Source: Crickella sp963642455 (GTDB lineage Bacteria; Bacillota; Clostridia; Peptostreptococcales; Anaerovoracaceae). Taken from it: a stretch of 8,178 nucleotides of DNA. Numbering within the stretch: position 1 is the stretch's first letter; the number at the start of each line of letters is the position of its first letter. This document shows positions 1-5,783 of the stretch, one piece after another. The notes under the pieces are model-generated. The model was given only the letters and a program-made list of their open reading frames with translations. It ran no database searches and had not been told where the DNA came from. The stretch spans positions 1-8,178 of the forward strand of contig CAVIGM010000048.1 of NCBI GenBank assembly GCA_963642455.1, given 5' to 3'. Made by a program: the position numbers and the translations under genes.

Positions 1-14
1 GGGATTCACAAAAA

Positions 15-51
15 TAGAGAAAATCGCGTGTTTTCGAGCCGATTTTCTCTA
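15..51. repeat. 37-bp palindromic unit, copy 1
   Basis: The arms TAGAGAAAATCG and CGATTTTCTCTA form a perfect 12-bp stem around a 13-base centre. This is the longest stem of the set, because the two bases inside the common 10-bp arm also pair here. Confidence 0.85.
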
Positions 52-110
52 CTCAGTCTCCATGCGAGGCCATATGGTATGTGTCGCGCGCAACTTGGTT
101 TCGTCATTTA

Positions 111-147
111 TAGAGAAAATCCGCTGATTTCGAGGCGATTTTCTCTA
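111..147. repeat. 37-bp palindromic unit, copy 2
   Basis: An 11-bp perfect stem, TAGAGAAAATC with GATTTTCTCTA. The centre differs from its counterpart at 8037-8073 at only two bases. It is preceded by a linker ending TTTCGTCATTTA and followed by CTCATATGTCATCTG, both shared with the right-hand element. Confidence 0.85.
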
Positions 148-164
148 CTCATATGTCATCTGTC

Positions 165-193
165 GACAGGGCTTCGGTAATCGAAGCCCTGTC
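165..193 (+). terminator. Terminator-like hairpin inside the repeat element
   Basis: GACAGGGCTTCG and CGAAGCCCTGTC form a perfect 12-bp stem with a 5-base loop, followed by the T-rich run TTCTTTTCTT. This has the form of a Rho-independent terminator reading on the plus strand. The matching hairpin at 8091-8119 has a G-C pair changed to T-A with both sides altered, which supports selection for the fold. No gene ends just upstream inside the window, so whether it stops a transcript entering from the left cannot be told. Confidence 0.7.
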
Positions 194-217
194 TTCTTTT
201 CTTAATCTGTTATTTAG

Positions 218-254
218 TAGAGAAAATAGAGCGATTTTAAGCCGATTTTCTCTA
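218..254. repeat. 37-bp palindromic unit, copy 3
   Basis: The 10-bp arms TAGAGAAAAT and ATTTTCTCTA are perfect. It is followed by TTTTCTTCCGAACCAAC, a flank that recurs in similar form after copy 4, so copies 3 and 4 share a downstream linker type. Confidence 0.85.
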
Positions 255-313
255 TTTTCTTCCGAACCAACTTTAATCCGTAACAAGCTCATAGCACAGA
301 CGAAGCAAGCGAG

Positions 314-350
314 TAGAGAAAATAGGGCATTTTTGAATCGATTTTCTCTA
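314..350. repeat. 37-bp palindromic unit, copy 4
   Basis: The 10-bp arms are identical to the other copies; the centre is the most AT-rich of the set. It is followed by six T residues and then by GCTGAACCAAC, echoing the flank after copy 3. The T run gives it a weak terminator look, but the stem is AT-rich and I would not call it one. Confidence 0.85.
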
Positions 351-645
351 TTTTTTGCTGAACCAACAAATCCTGTGGTGGCCTGCAAACTGCATTGAGT
401 CAAGTCCTAAATTGGTGCAGATGTGTTTGCCTAGTTTTCCGTAATTGTACTCAAAGTCGGCTCAATAGTCGAATGTACCGCTATAAACAGAAAAATACCG
501 AGAAAAACCTTGTGCGGTTCTTCTCGGTATTTATCTTTTGGATTTTGCCCTTTTGCAACGCCCATAAGTTAGTATTTTGAAATTACTGCCTTATGTGGCG
601 TGTGCATTTAACTTCAGTCCTTTTTTTCGTCGCTTGGTATCAAGC
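351..645. other. Gene-free interval between repeat element and regulator
   Basis: Apart from the terminator at 493-532 I see no feature here. A 61-codon open frame crossing 395-580 runs straight through the terminator stem, has no ribosome binding site and looks like nothing I know. A 5-bp hairpin (GCTTG/CAAGC) near 633-646 at the end of the regulator gene lacks a T run on the strand where it would be needed. Confidence 0.6.
493..532. terminator. Bidirectional intrinsic terminator
   Basis: AAATACCGAGAA (493-504) pairs perfectly with TTCTCGGTATTT (521-532). After one A/C mismatch, AACC pairs with GGTT around a 6-base loop. The plus strand continues ATCTTTT; the minus strand, read outward from the other arm, continues into TTCTG after a run of T. 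It is the only strong candidate downstream of the regulator gene, whose stop codon lies about 115 bp away. It probably ends that transcript and may also block readthrough from the repeat side. Confidence 0.75.
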
Positions 646-1305
646 TTAGAAGTATTTCGACATTCTTCTGAGCTTGGATTGATTCATATGCGTCTCCATT
701 GCAAGTCTTGCTGCAGGCACATTCCTTGATTCGATAGCTTCGAAGATTGCCTTGTGCTCTTCAAGAATTGTAATCAGATAATCCTTAGAGAAGGTGCGAG
801 GTGGTGCAGAGTGCTTCAAATATGTCTGATATGTTGCGAGCGTCTTCTGCAGGATTCTGTCCTTGGTGCTCTTGTAAATGATATTGTGAAAGCTCGAATT
901 GAATGAAAGAACTTTCTCGGTATCGTTCTTCATTGTATAGAAATCCATGAAATCTATAGTCTCTCTAAGAGAGTCTATTTCTTCATCAGTGAGCCTTTGA
1001 ATTGCCCATTCAACTGCCTGAATCTCCATTAAGCACCTAAGATCAAATAAATCCGAAATATCTCTTTTGCTTAATCCCACAACATAGGCACCTCTGTTAG
1101 GAATGTTCTCAATCAAGCCGTCTGCTTCAAGCTGACGAAAGGCTTCTCTAACTGGCGTTCTGCTGACATCATATTGCTTGCAGATTGACTGCTCAGTAAT
1201 CTTGGTATTTGGCTCAAGCTCATTTGAAAGAATGGCCTTTTGAATTTCGTTATACAGGCTGGTCGAAAGCGGCTGGACGCCTTGCTCTATATTTTGATTT
1301 GACAT
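646..1305 (-). CDS. GntR-family transcriptional regulator, FCD (FadR-like) type
   Basis: A 219-residue DNA-binding regulator of usual length for this subfamily. Residues about 13-75 form the winged helix-turn-helix, with the hallmark stretch SRTPVREAFRQLEADGLIE at 48-66 and the wing RGAYV at 71-75. Residues about 80-215 are an all-helical FCD effector domain. Its expected metal ligands are seen as His140, His184 and His206; the fourth, usually Asp, is Asn136. Members usually sense a small carboxylate or sugar acid, but the ligand cannot be read from the sequence. The start at 1305 is chosen because GAGGTGG sits 5 bases upstream; the longer frame from 1368 would run through the promoter and operator. 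The gene is divergent from nth, and a perfect inverted repeat overlaps its own -10 box, so autorepression is likely. No adjacent transporter or catabolic gene reveals the regulated pathway. Confidence 0.9.
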   Translation of the reverse strand: MSNQNIEQGVQPLSTSLYNEIQKAILSNELEPNTKITEQSICKQYDVSRTPVREAFRQLEADGLIENIPNRGAYVVGLSKRDISDLFDLRCLMEIQAVEWAIQRLTDEEIDSLRETIDFMDFYTMKNDTEKVLSFNSSFHNIIYKSTKDRILQKTLATYQTYLKHSAPPRTFSKDYLITILEEHKAIFEAIESRNVPAARLAMETHMNQSKLRRMSKYF

Positions 1306-1346
1306 ATTATCCACCTCATTGGAATTTTTTCGAAATACATAATCGC

Positions 1347-1371
1347 TAATTGTATACGATATATACAATTA
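1347..1371. promoter_or_regulatory. Probable operator for the GntR-family regulator
   Basis: A perfect inverted repeat with 10-bp arms, TAATTGTATA and TATACAATTA, around the 5-base spacer CGATA. Its left half contains TTGTATACGA, which fits the TNGTATACNA type of site bound by many FadR-like GntR proteins. The repeat covers the last bases of the minus-strand -10 box and the expected transcription start (near 1361). A bound dimer would therefore block the regulator's own promoter. It lies 26 bp upstream of the plus-strand -35 box of nth, so an effect there is less certain. Confidence 0.75.
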
Positions 1372-1395
1372 TAGAACTGTAGTACATTTTGTCAA
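1368..1395 (-). promoter_or_regulatory. Sigma-70-type promoter of the GntR-family gene
   Basis: On the minus strand, TTGACA (1395-1390) and TATAAT (1373-1368) are both perfect consensus boxes with a 16-bp spacer. The predicted start near 1361 leaves a leader of about 55 bases before the ATG at 1305. So strong a promoter in front of a regulator implies tight repression, which agrees with the overlapping operator. Confidence 0.8.
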
Positions 1396-1397
1396 GA

Positions 1398-1425
1398 TTG
1401 ACTTTCGATTTAATTCAATTAAAAT
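1398..1425 (+). promoter_or_regulatory. Probable promoter of nth, divergent from the regulator promoter
   Basis: TTGACT (1398-1403) and TAAAAT (1420-1425) each match consensus at five of six positions, with a 16-bp spacer. Its -35 box is only 2 bp from the -35 box of the regulator promoter. Transcription would begin near 1432, which leaves almost no leader for a GTG start at 1442 and so favours the ATG at 1541. Confidence 0.5.
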
Positions 1426-1509
1426 CATATAGAGCAAGAGCGTGCCTCGCCTAAAGACAATAAAGGAATGCTCAAAGGCTCGCTCTCATATATTTGATCA
1501 AAAGCGAAC

Positions 1510-1534
1510 GAAATTAACGGAAATTAACGGAAAT
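1510..1534 (+). repeat. Short tandem repeat before nth
   Basis: Two and a half copies of the 10-mer GAAATTAACG lie just upstream of the favoured nth start. They occupy the place where the ribosome binding site should be; the nearest purine run is GGAAA, and no AGGAGG is present. Confidence 0.7.
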
Positions 1535-1540
1535 AGATTG

Positions 1541-2185
1541 ATGAATAATTCAAATCACAGATTACTGAATGAAAAAGAAATAAGCGAGGCGCTCGAGCTG
1601 CTTGGTGCGGCTTATCCAGATGCGGGTTGCGAGCTCAATTACGACAGCAACTTCCATTTGCTGCTTGCAGTCTGCTTGTCGGCACAGACTACGGATGCGA
1701 GCGTGAATAAGATAAGTCCGGTCTTATTTGAGCGCTACAAGGAGCCTGAATCTCTTGCGGCGGCAGACATTAGCGATGTCGAGCAAATTATTAAGTCAAT
1801 CGGCCTATACAAGAACAAGTCTAAGAATATAATCGCTCTTTCAAAAATGCTTGTTGAAGAATTCGGCGGAGTGGTTCCAGATACTTACGAGGCTTTGCTG
1901 AGACTTCCCGGGGTAGGGAGGAAAACCGCAAATGTCATAATGGCGGAGGCCTTTGGCGAGCAGACGATTGCCGTCGATACCCATGTCTTTCGCTTAGCCA
2001 ACAGAATAGGGTTATGCAACGAGCCGACACCCGAGAAGACCGAAGATGCTCTAAGAAGCCGCCTGCCACACGACATGTGGACAAGGGCGCATCACTTGCT
2101 GATTTTCCATGGGAGAAGATGTTGCACTGCGCGCAAGCCTATGTGCGAGGAATGCCCGATTGCACGGATTTGCGGACACAATTAG
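1541..2185 (+). CDS. nth: Endonuclease III (DNA glycosylase/AP lyase)
   Basis: A base-excision repair enzyme that removes oxidised pyrimidines from DNA and cuts the backbone at the abasic site. The 214-residue product has the expected order: the LSAQTTD stretch at 46-52, the helix-hairpin-helix LPGVGRKTA at 122-130 with catalytic Lys128, and VDTHV at 145-149 with catalytic Asp146. The C-terminal [4Fe-4S] ligands are Cys195, Cys202, Cys205 and Cys211 in C-x6-C-x2-C-x5-C spacing. The start is uncertain. A GTG at 1442 would add 33 residues that look unlike the family and would lie about 10 bases from the predicted transcript start. ATG 1541 gives normal length but has only a poor ribosome site, suggesting low expression. 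It is transcribed towards gap, with no clear terminator in the 88 bp between them, so some readthrough is possible. Confidence 0.93.
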   Translation: MNNSNHRLLNEKEISEALELLGAAYPDAGCELNYDSNFHLLLAVCLSAQTTDASVNKISPVLFERYKEPESLAAADISDVEQIIKSIGLYKNKSKNIIALSKMLVEEFGGVVPDTYEALLRLPGVGRKTANVIMAEAFGEQTIAVDTHVFRLANRIGLCNEPTPEKTEDALRSRLPHDMWTRAHHLLIFHGRRCCTARKPMCEECPIARICGHN

Positions 2186-2192
2186 TTTCGTG

Positions 2193-2221
2193 TTGAATGG
2201 CCTTGATATTTTTGTTAATAT
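2193..2221 (+). promoter_or_regulatory. Possible promoter of the gap-pgk-tpiA operon
   Basis: TTGAAT (2193-2198) and TAATAT (2216-2221), four of six matches each, have a 17-bp spacer. A better -10-like TATAAA at 2221-2226 lacks a matching -35. The interval is very AT-rich, so chance matches are likely. Some promoter is expected here because gap has its own strong ribosome site and the cluster must be highly expressed. Confidence 0.35.
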
Positions 2222-2273
2222 ATAAAATGTATTAAAACCATATCACAAACGCTAATTAGGAGGAACGTAGGCA

Positions 2274-3287
2274 ATGGTTAGAATTGGTATTAATGGCTGG
2301 GGAAGAATTTCTACCTGTGTCATGAGAGCAGCAAGATTATTTGACGATATTGAAATTGCTGCAATTAACTGGAGAAACGCAGATTATGAGTATGTTAAGT
2401 ACCTTCTTAAGTACGATACTACTTATGGTAGATTCCCAGCAGAAGTTGATACATACGAGAACGGTATTGTTGTTGACGGAAAGAAAATTCCTGTTTTCTT
2501 TGAAGAAGATCCATCCAATATTCCTTGGGGAGAATGTGGAGCAGATTATATTATCGACGGAACAGGAGCATTGACTTCATCAGATAAGTGTCAGCCTCAT
2601 CTTGATGCCGGAGCAAAGAAAGTTATTATTAGTGCTCCAGCTAAGGATAAGGAGACACCTACTTTTGTTTATGGGGTAAATCACAACGATTACAATAAAG
2701 ATATGAAGATTGTTTCGGCCGCTTCATGCACGACTAACTGTCTTGCACCACTTTGCAAGGTTATCAACGACAAGTGGGGAATTGAGCACGGCCTTATGAC
2801 AACCATCCATGCTTCAACAGGTAAGCAGAAGACTAACGACGGCAGATCCAACAAGGACTGGAGAATAGGAAGAGCTGTATATAACAATATTATTCCTACA
2901 ACTACAGGTGCCGCTAAGGCTGTTGGCAAAGTTATTCCTGAGGTTAATGGCAAGCTCACAGGCATGTCCTTCAGAGTTCCTGCTATTGATGTTTCGGTAG
3001 TGGACCTTGACGTTGTTCTTAAGGAAGCTGCAAGCTATGAAGATATTTGCAAGGCTATGAAGGAGGCATCCGAGGGCGAACTCAAGGGTGTGCTTGCATA
3101 TACTGATGAAGCTGTAGTATCAATGGATTTCTGCGGCGATTCTCATCCATCTATCTTCGATTCAAAGATGGGAATTGAGGTAAATGACAAATTCTTCAAG
3201 CTCATAGCATATTATGACAATGAATTCGGCTACACATGCAATATGCTGAGACTTATCAGACATATGGCTGCTGTTGATGCTAAATAG
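2274..3287 (+). CDS. gap: Glyceraldehyde-3-phosphate dehydrogenase, type I
   Basis: Converts glyceraldehyde 3-phosphate, phosphate and NAD(P)+ to 1,3-bisphosphoglycerate in the cytosol. The 337-residue length is normal. The active site is intact: SAASCTTNCLAP at 148-159 holds catalytic Cys152, and His179 and the FRVP arginine (Arg234) are present, as is YDNEFGY at 314-320 with the nicotinamide-contacting Asn316. The S-loop (KTNDGRSNKDWR) and the part after it resemble the E. coli GapA type more than the HAYTxDQ type usual in Firmicutes. The cofactor fold is unusual: NGFGRIGR is NGWGRIST (7-14), and the residue after AIN, normally Asp33, which selects NAD+ over NADP+, is Trp33 followed by Arg34. 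ATG 2274 is supported by AGGAGG 10 bases upstream. It is the first gene of the cluster; pgk begins 9 bases after its stop. Confidence 0.96.
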   Translation: MVRIGINGWGRISTCVMRAARLFDDIEIAAINWRNADYEYVKYLLKYDTTYGRFPAEVDTYENGIVVDGKKIPVFFEEDPSNIPWGECGADYIIDGTGALTSSDKCQPHLDAGAKKVIISAPAKDKETPTFVYGVNHNDYNKDMKIVSAASCTTNCLAPLCKVINDKWGIEHGLMTTIHASTGKQKTNDGRSNKDWRIGRAVYNNIIPTTTGAAKAVGKVIPEVNGKLTGMSFRVPAIDVSVVDLDVVLKEAASYEDICKAMKEASEGELKGVLAYTDEAVVSMDFCGDSHPSIFDSKMGIEVNDKFFKLIAYYDNEFGYTCNMLRLIRHMAAVDAK

Positions 3288-3296
3288 AGGTGCAAG

Positions 3297-4481
3297 ATGA
3301 AGAAGACTGTTAAAGATATTAACTGGGCAGGCAAGACAGCCGTTATGAGATGCGACTTCAATGTTCCTCTTAGCGAGGGCGTGATTACTGATGATACAAG
3401 AATCAGAGCCGCGCTTCCTACAATTAAATACCTTATCGATAACGATGCTAAGATTGTTATCATGTCTCATCTTGGCAGACCTAAGGGAAAGGCTGTTCCA
3501 GAAATGAGCCTTGCGCCTGTTGCGGCAAGACTTGGTGAATATCTTGGAAAAGAAATTAAATTCGTAGCTTCCGATGTTGTCGTAGATGACGACGTGCTGG
3601 CTGCAGCAAAGGCTCTTGAGCCTAAAGATGTAATGCTCATCGAGAATGTCAGATATAGAAAAGAAGAGACAGACAATGATCCGGCTTTTGCAAAGGAACT
3701 TGCGGGCCTTGGAGATGTTTTCGTTCAAGAAGCATTTGGCACAGCTCACAGAGCGCATGCCTCAACAACAGGAATTGCTGACTATATTCCTGCCGTTTCT
3801 GGTTTTCTTATCGAGAAAGAGCTCAAATTCCTTGGCGATGCTGTTGAAGCACCACAAAGACCTTTTGCAGCCATCATGGGCGGCGCGAAGGTTGCGGACA
3901 AGATTCCTGTAATTACAAATCTTCTTGATAAGGTAGATATGCTACTTATCGGCGGAGGAATGCTCTTCACTTTCCTTAAGGCTCAGGGATATTCAATCGG
4001 TAAATCCCTGCTTGACGAGGAAGGCCTTAAGCTTGTTGACGGAATTATGAAGTCTGCTGAGGATAAAGGTGTCAAGATTCTTCTCCCTGTAGATGTTCTT
4101 GCAGCTGACGAATTTGCAGCTGATTCTCCATTCGATATTTATGATATCGATTCAATCCCTGAGAACAGAATGGGAATGGATATCGGCCCTAAGAGCATTG
4201 AACTCTATACTGAAGCGCTTAAGACTGCTAAGACAATTGTCTGGAACGGACCTATGGGCGTATTCGAAATGGATAATTTCGCAAAGGGCACAAAGGCAGT
4301 TGCTGAATGTCTTGCTGAGCTTGATGCAACAACAGTAATCGGTGGCGGAGATAGCGCTGCAGCTGTTGAGAAATTCGGACTTTCGGATAAGATGACGCAT
4401 ATCTCGACAGGCGGTGGAGCAAGCCTTGAATTCCTCGAAGGCAAAGAACTTCCTGGAATTGCAATTATCGAAGATAAATAG
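3297..4481 (+). CDS. pgk: Phosphoglycerate kinase
   Basis: Transfers phosphate from 1,3-bisphosphoglycerate to ADP, the first ATP-making step of glycolysis, in the cytosol. The 394 residues cover both lobes of this monomeric enzyme. The N-lobe has RCDFNVP (18-24), SHLGRP (57-62) and the AFGTAHRAH substrate segment (146-154). The C-lobe has GGAKVADKI (195-203), WNGPMGVFE (316-324) and the nucleotide-binding GGGDSAAAV (349-357). Small departures from the usual consensus are Gln144-Glu145 for Asn-Asp before AFGTAHR and Ala200 for Ser in GGAKVSDK. Neither removes a residue known to be essential. Its ribosome site (GAGGTG) overlaps the gap stop region, so the two genes are almost certainly co-transcribed and perhaps translationally coupled. 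Confidence 0.97.
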   Translation: MKKTVKDINWAGKTAVMRCDFNVPLSEGVITDDTRIRAALPTIKYLIDNDAKIVIMSHLGRPKGKAVPEMSLAPVAARLGEYLGKEIKFVASDVVVDDDVLAAAKALEPKDVMLIENVRYRKEETDNDPAFAKELAGLGDVFVQEAFGTAHRAHASTTGIADYIPAVSGFLIEKELKFLGDAVEAPQRPFAAIMGGAKVADKIPVITNLLDKVDMLLIGGGMLFTFLKAQGYSIGKSLLDEEGLKLVDGIMKSAEDKGVKILLPVDVLAADEFAADSPFDIYDIDSIPENRMGMDIGPKSIELYTEALKTAKTIVWNGPMGVFEMDNFAKGTKAVAECLAELDATTVIGGGDSAAAVEKFGLSDKMTHISTGGGASLEFLEGKELPGIAIIEDK

Positions 4482-4491
4482 GAGGAATAAG

Positions 4492-5253
4492 ATGAAGCGT
4501 TCACTTATGTGCGGAAACTGGAAAATGAACAAGACTGTTGCGGAGGCTAAGGACTTCGCGCGAGAGCTTGTTTCTATGAATCTGCCGAATGCTGACGACC
4601 TTGTAATAATTGCTCCTTTTACACAATTAAGCACGCTGGCCGAGGAATTAAAGGATACTCCTATCAAGCTTGGTGCACAGGATGTTTACTATGAAGAAGC
4701 AGGGGCATATACAGGCGAAATCAGCGCTCCTATGCTCAAGGAACTTGGAGTTGAATATTGCCTTGTTGGACATTCCGAGAGAAGAGAATTATTCGGAGAG
4801 ACTGACAGAAATTGCAATCTTAAGATTAAGGCTTTGATTAAAGAGGGCATAATTCCGATTCTTTGCGTTGGAGAACCTCTTGCGGTAAGAGAAGCAACAA
4901 ACGAATTCTCATATGTAGGTGCCGAGATATATGCGGCATTTGATGGAATCGGAACTGAGGACTCACAGCGCATAGTTATTGCTTATGAGCCTATTTGGGC
5001 AATTGGCACAGGCAAGGTTGCAACAGCTGACCAGGCTGAATATATGTGCGGTTTCATCCGCGGCCTTATTGCAGGGCTGTATGATAATGCCGTTGCCGAG
5101 AATATGCCGATTCTTTATGGCGGCAGCATGAAGCCAGATAATGCAAAAGAGCTTCTTGGCTCAATGCAAATCGACGGTGGATTGATAGGTGGAGCGAGCC
5201 TTAAGGTCGACAGCTTTGCTGAACTTGCCGATATTGCAAATTCCTGCAAATAA
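4492..5253 (+). CDS. tpiA: Triosephosphate isomerase
   Basis: Interconverts dihydroxyacetone phosphate and glyceraldehyde 3-phosphate, feeding the GAPDH step encoded two genes upstream. The 253-residue TIM barrel is complete. GNWKMN at 8-13 carries substrate-binding Asn9 and Lys11, VGHSERR at 92-98 carries the catalytic His94, and AYEPIWAIGTG at 164-174 carries the catalytic base Glu166 and the mobile loop. The phosphate-binding YGGSM lies at 209-213. The open frame extends back to 4414 inside pgk, but ATG 4492 is preceded by GGAGG at a good distance and gives the family N-terminus. The gene starts 10 bases after pgk and ends the operon, with a terminator about 45 bases downstream. Confidence 0.97.
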   Translation: MKRSLMCGNWKMNKTVAEAKDFARELVSMNLPNADDLVIIAPFTQLSTLAEELKDTPIKLGAQDVYYEEAGAYTGEISAPMLKELGVEYCLVGHSERRELFGETDRNCNLKIKALIKEGIIPILCVGEPLAVREATNEFSYVGAEIYAAFDGIGTEDSQRIVIAYEPIWAIGTGKVATADQAEYMCGFIRGLIAGLYDNAVAENMPILYGGSMKPDNAKELLGSMQIDGGLIGGASLKVDSFAELADIANSCK

Positions 5254-5297
5254 ATGTAGGGGCAAGCATCATACTTCGGGTATTGAAAAATGAACAT

Positions 5298-5340
5298 AAA
5301 GGAGCTATCTGTCTTTGTTGACAATATGGCTCCTTTTGTG
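5298..5340 (+). terminator. Intrinsic terminator after tpiA
   Basis: AAAGGAGC (5298-5305) pairs with GCTCCTTT (5329-5336). The stem continues imperfectly through TAT/ATG and GTC/GAC to the loop TTTGTT, and is followed by TTTTGTGTT. It closes the glycolytic cluster and separates it from secG. Confidence 0.75.
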
Positions 5341-5361
5341 TTAAAGTAGGTCATTGTAAGG

Positions 5362-5382
5362 ATTGTATTTTTTTAGTACAAT
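5362..5382. promoter_or_regulatory. Inverted repeat with the same half-site pattern as the GntR operator
   Basis: ATTGTA (5362-5367) and TACAAT (5377-5382) are separated by 9 bases. The regulator's own operator contains the same two hexamers with the same 9-base gap (1349-1369). Here the arms do not extend beyond 6 bp and the centre is mainly T. A further ATTGTA lies at 5353-5358. It sits 90 bp before the secG start and may be a weaker regulator site or simply a small hairpin. Confidence 0.35.
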
Positions 5383-5472
5383 TTTGTCTGACAACAACAA
5401 ATCAAGAAATTATTTAGTTTTTTTCACTATATTAGACTGCGAATTATTAAGAGAATTACAAGGAGGGAAGAA

Positions 5473-5706
5473 ATGCATACAGCTTTAATGATTGCTTTAT
5501 TGGTTGTTAGCGTAATTCTTACTATTTCAATTCTGCTCCAGTCAAGCAACAGCGACGGACTTTCGGGCTCCATTGCAGGCGGCGCAGAGCAGCTTTTCGG
5601 AAAGAAGAAGAGCAGGGGATATGATGCTATCCTGAGCAAGATCACAACAGTATGTGCGATTATTTATATCGTAGTTTCACTTGCTATCGTAGCTATCTTT
5701 AATTAG
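5473..5706 (+). CDS. secG: Preprotein translocase subunit SecG
   Basis: A small accessory subunit of the SecYEG protein-conducting channel in the cytoplasmic membrane; it aids SecA-driven export. The 77-residue protein has the typical two-helix layout, with membrane segments at about 3-22 and 56-75. They are joined by a polar loop with the conserved LLQSS, DGLSGSIAGG and LFGKKKSRG features (21-49). ATG 5473 follows a strong AGGAGG by 6 bases. The gene stands after the tpiA terminator and so should have its own promoter, which I could not place with confidence; TATATT at 5428-5433 is a -10 candidate without a good -35. In many Firmicutes secG is followed by rnr and smpB; here hppA follows instead. 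Confidence 0.93.
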   Translation: MHTALMIALLVVSVILTISILLQSSNSDGLSGSIAGGAEQLFGKKKSRGYDAILSKITTVCAIIYIVVSLAIVAIFN

Positions 5707-5713
5707 TTAATAC

Positions 5714-5730
5714 TTAGGCACGATGCCTAA
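5714..5730 (+). terminator. Small hairpin between secG and hppA
   Basis: TTAGGCA and TGCCTAA form a 7-bp stem with a 3-base loop, followed by the short run TTGTT and then A residues. As a terminator it is weak; it may attenuate secG transcription or protect a 3' end. No strong hppA promoter is visible after it, so partial readthrough from secG to hppA is plausible. Confidence 0.4.
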
Positions 5731-5783
5731 TTGTTAAAAAAATATAAGTTGGTATTTGTTTTTCAATCAGGAGGTTACTTATT

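Larger units (their letters stand above)
1..350 (+). repeat. Composite palindromic repeat element, left copy
   Basis: This gene-free stretch is built from four 37-bp palindromes (15-51, 111-147, 218-254, 314-350) and one terminator-like hairpin (165-193). The palindromes start 96, 107 and 96 bp apart, so the linkers are 59, 70 and 59 bp. Positions 1-252 align without a gap to 7927-8178. I count about 34 differences by hand, roughly 86% identity, so this is an interspersed element and not a local oddity. Differences cluster in the first linker and in the palindrome centres, while the palindrome arms hardly change. The element may start before the window. It resembles REP/BIME-type mosaic repeats in architecture, but I do not recognise the family. 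Short reading frames across it only encode repeated translations of the palindrome arms. Confidence 0.85.

Noticed and set aside
15..350. Regularly spaced 37-bp repeats as a CRISPR array
   Set aside because: The intervening sequences are conserved between the two distant elements, spacing is 59-70 bp, repeat centres vary, and no cas gene is present.
149..403. Overlapping small open frames on both strands with RENR/FSLF peptide repeats
   Set aside because: The repeated peptides are translations of the palindrome arms; there is no ribosome site and no family resemblance. The same applies to the minus frame at 7749-8033.
2215..2235. TTAATA-N9-TATTAA inverted repeat upstream of gap as a third operator
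   Set aside because: It shares the 9-base gap but not the hexamer sequence of the GntR site, and such short AT-only palindromes are expected by chance in this AT-rich interval.
2186..2273. Riboswitch, T-box or CggR-type control element before gap
   Set aside because: The 88-bp interval is too short, no stable stem-loop is seen, and no CggR-like gene lies next to gap.
3162..3758. 198-codon minus-strand frame across the gap-pgk junction
   Set aside because: It lies antisense to two well-supported glycolytic genes, has no ribosome site and shows no recognisable domain.
4152..4667. 171-codon minus-strand frame across the pgk-tpiA junction
   Set aside because: It is antisense to the C-terminus of pgk and the N-terminus of tpiA and has no supporting signal.
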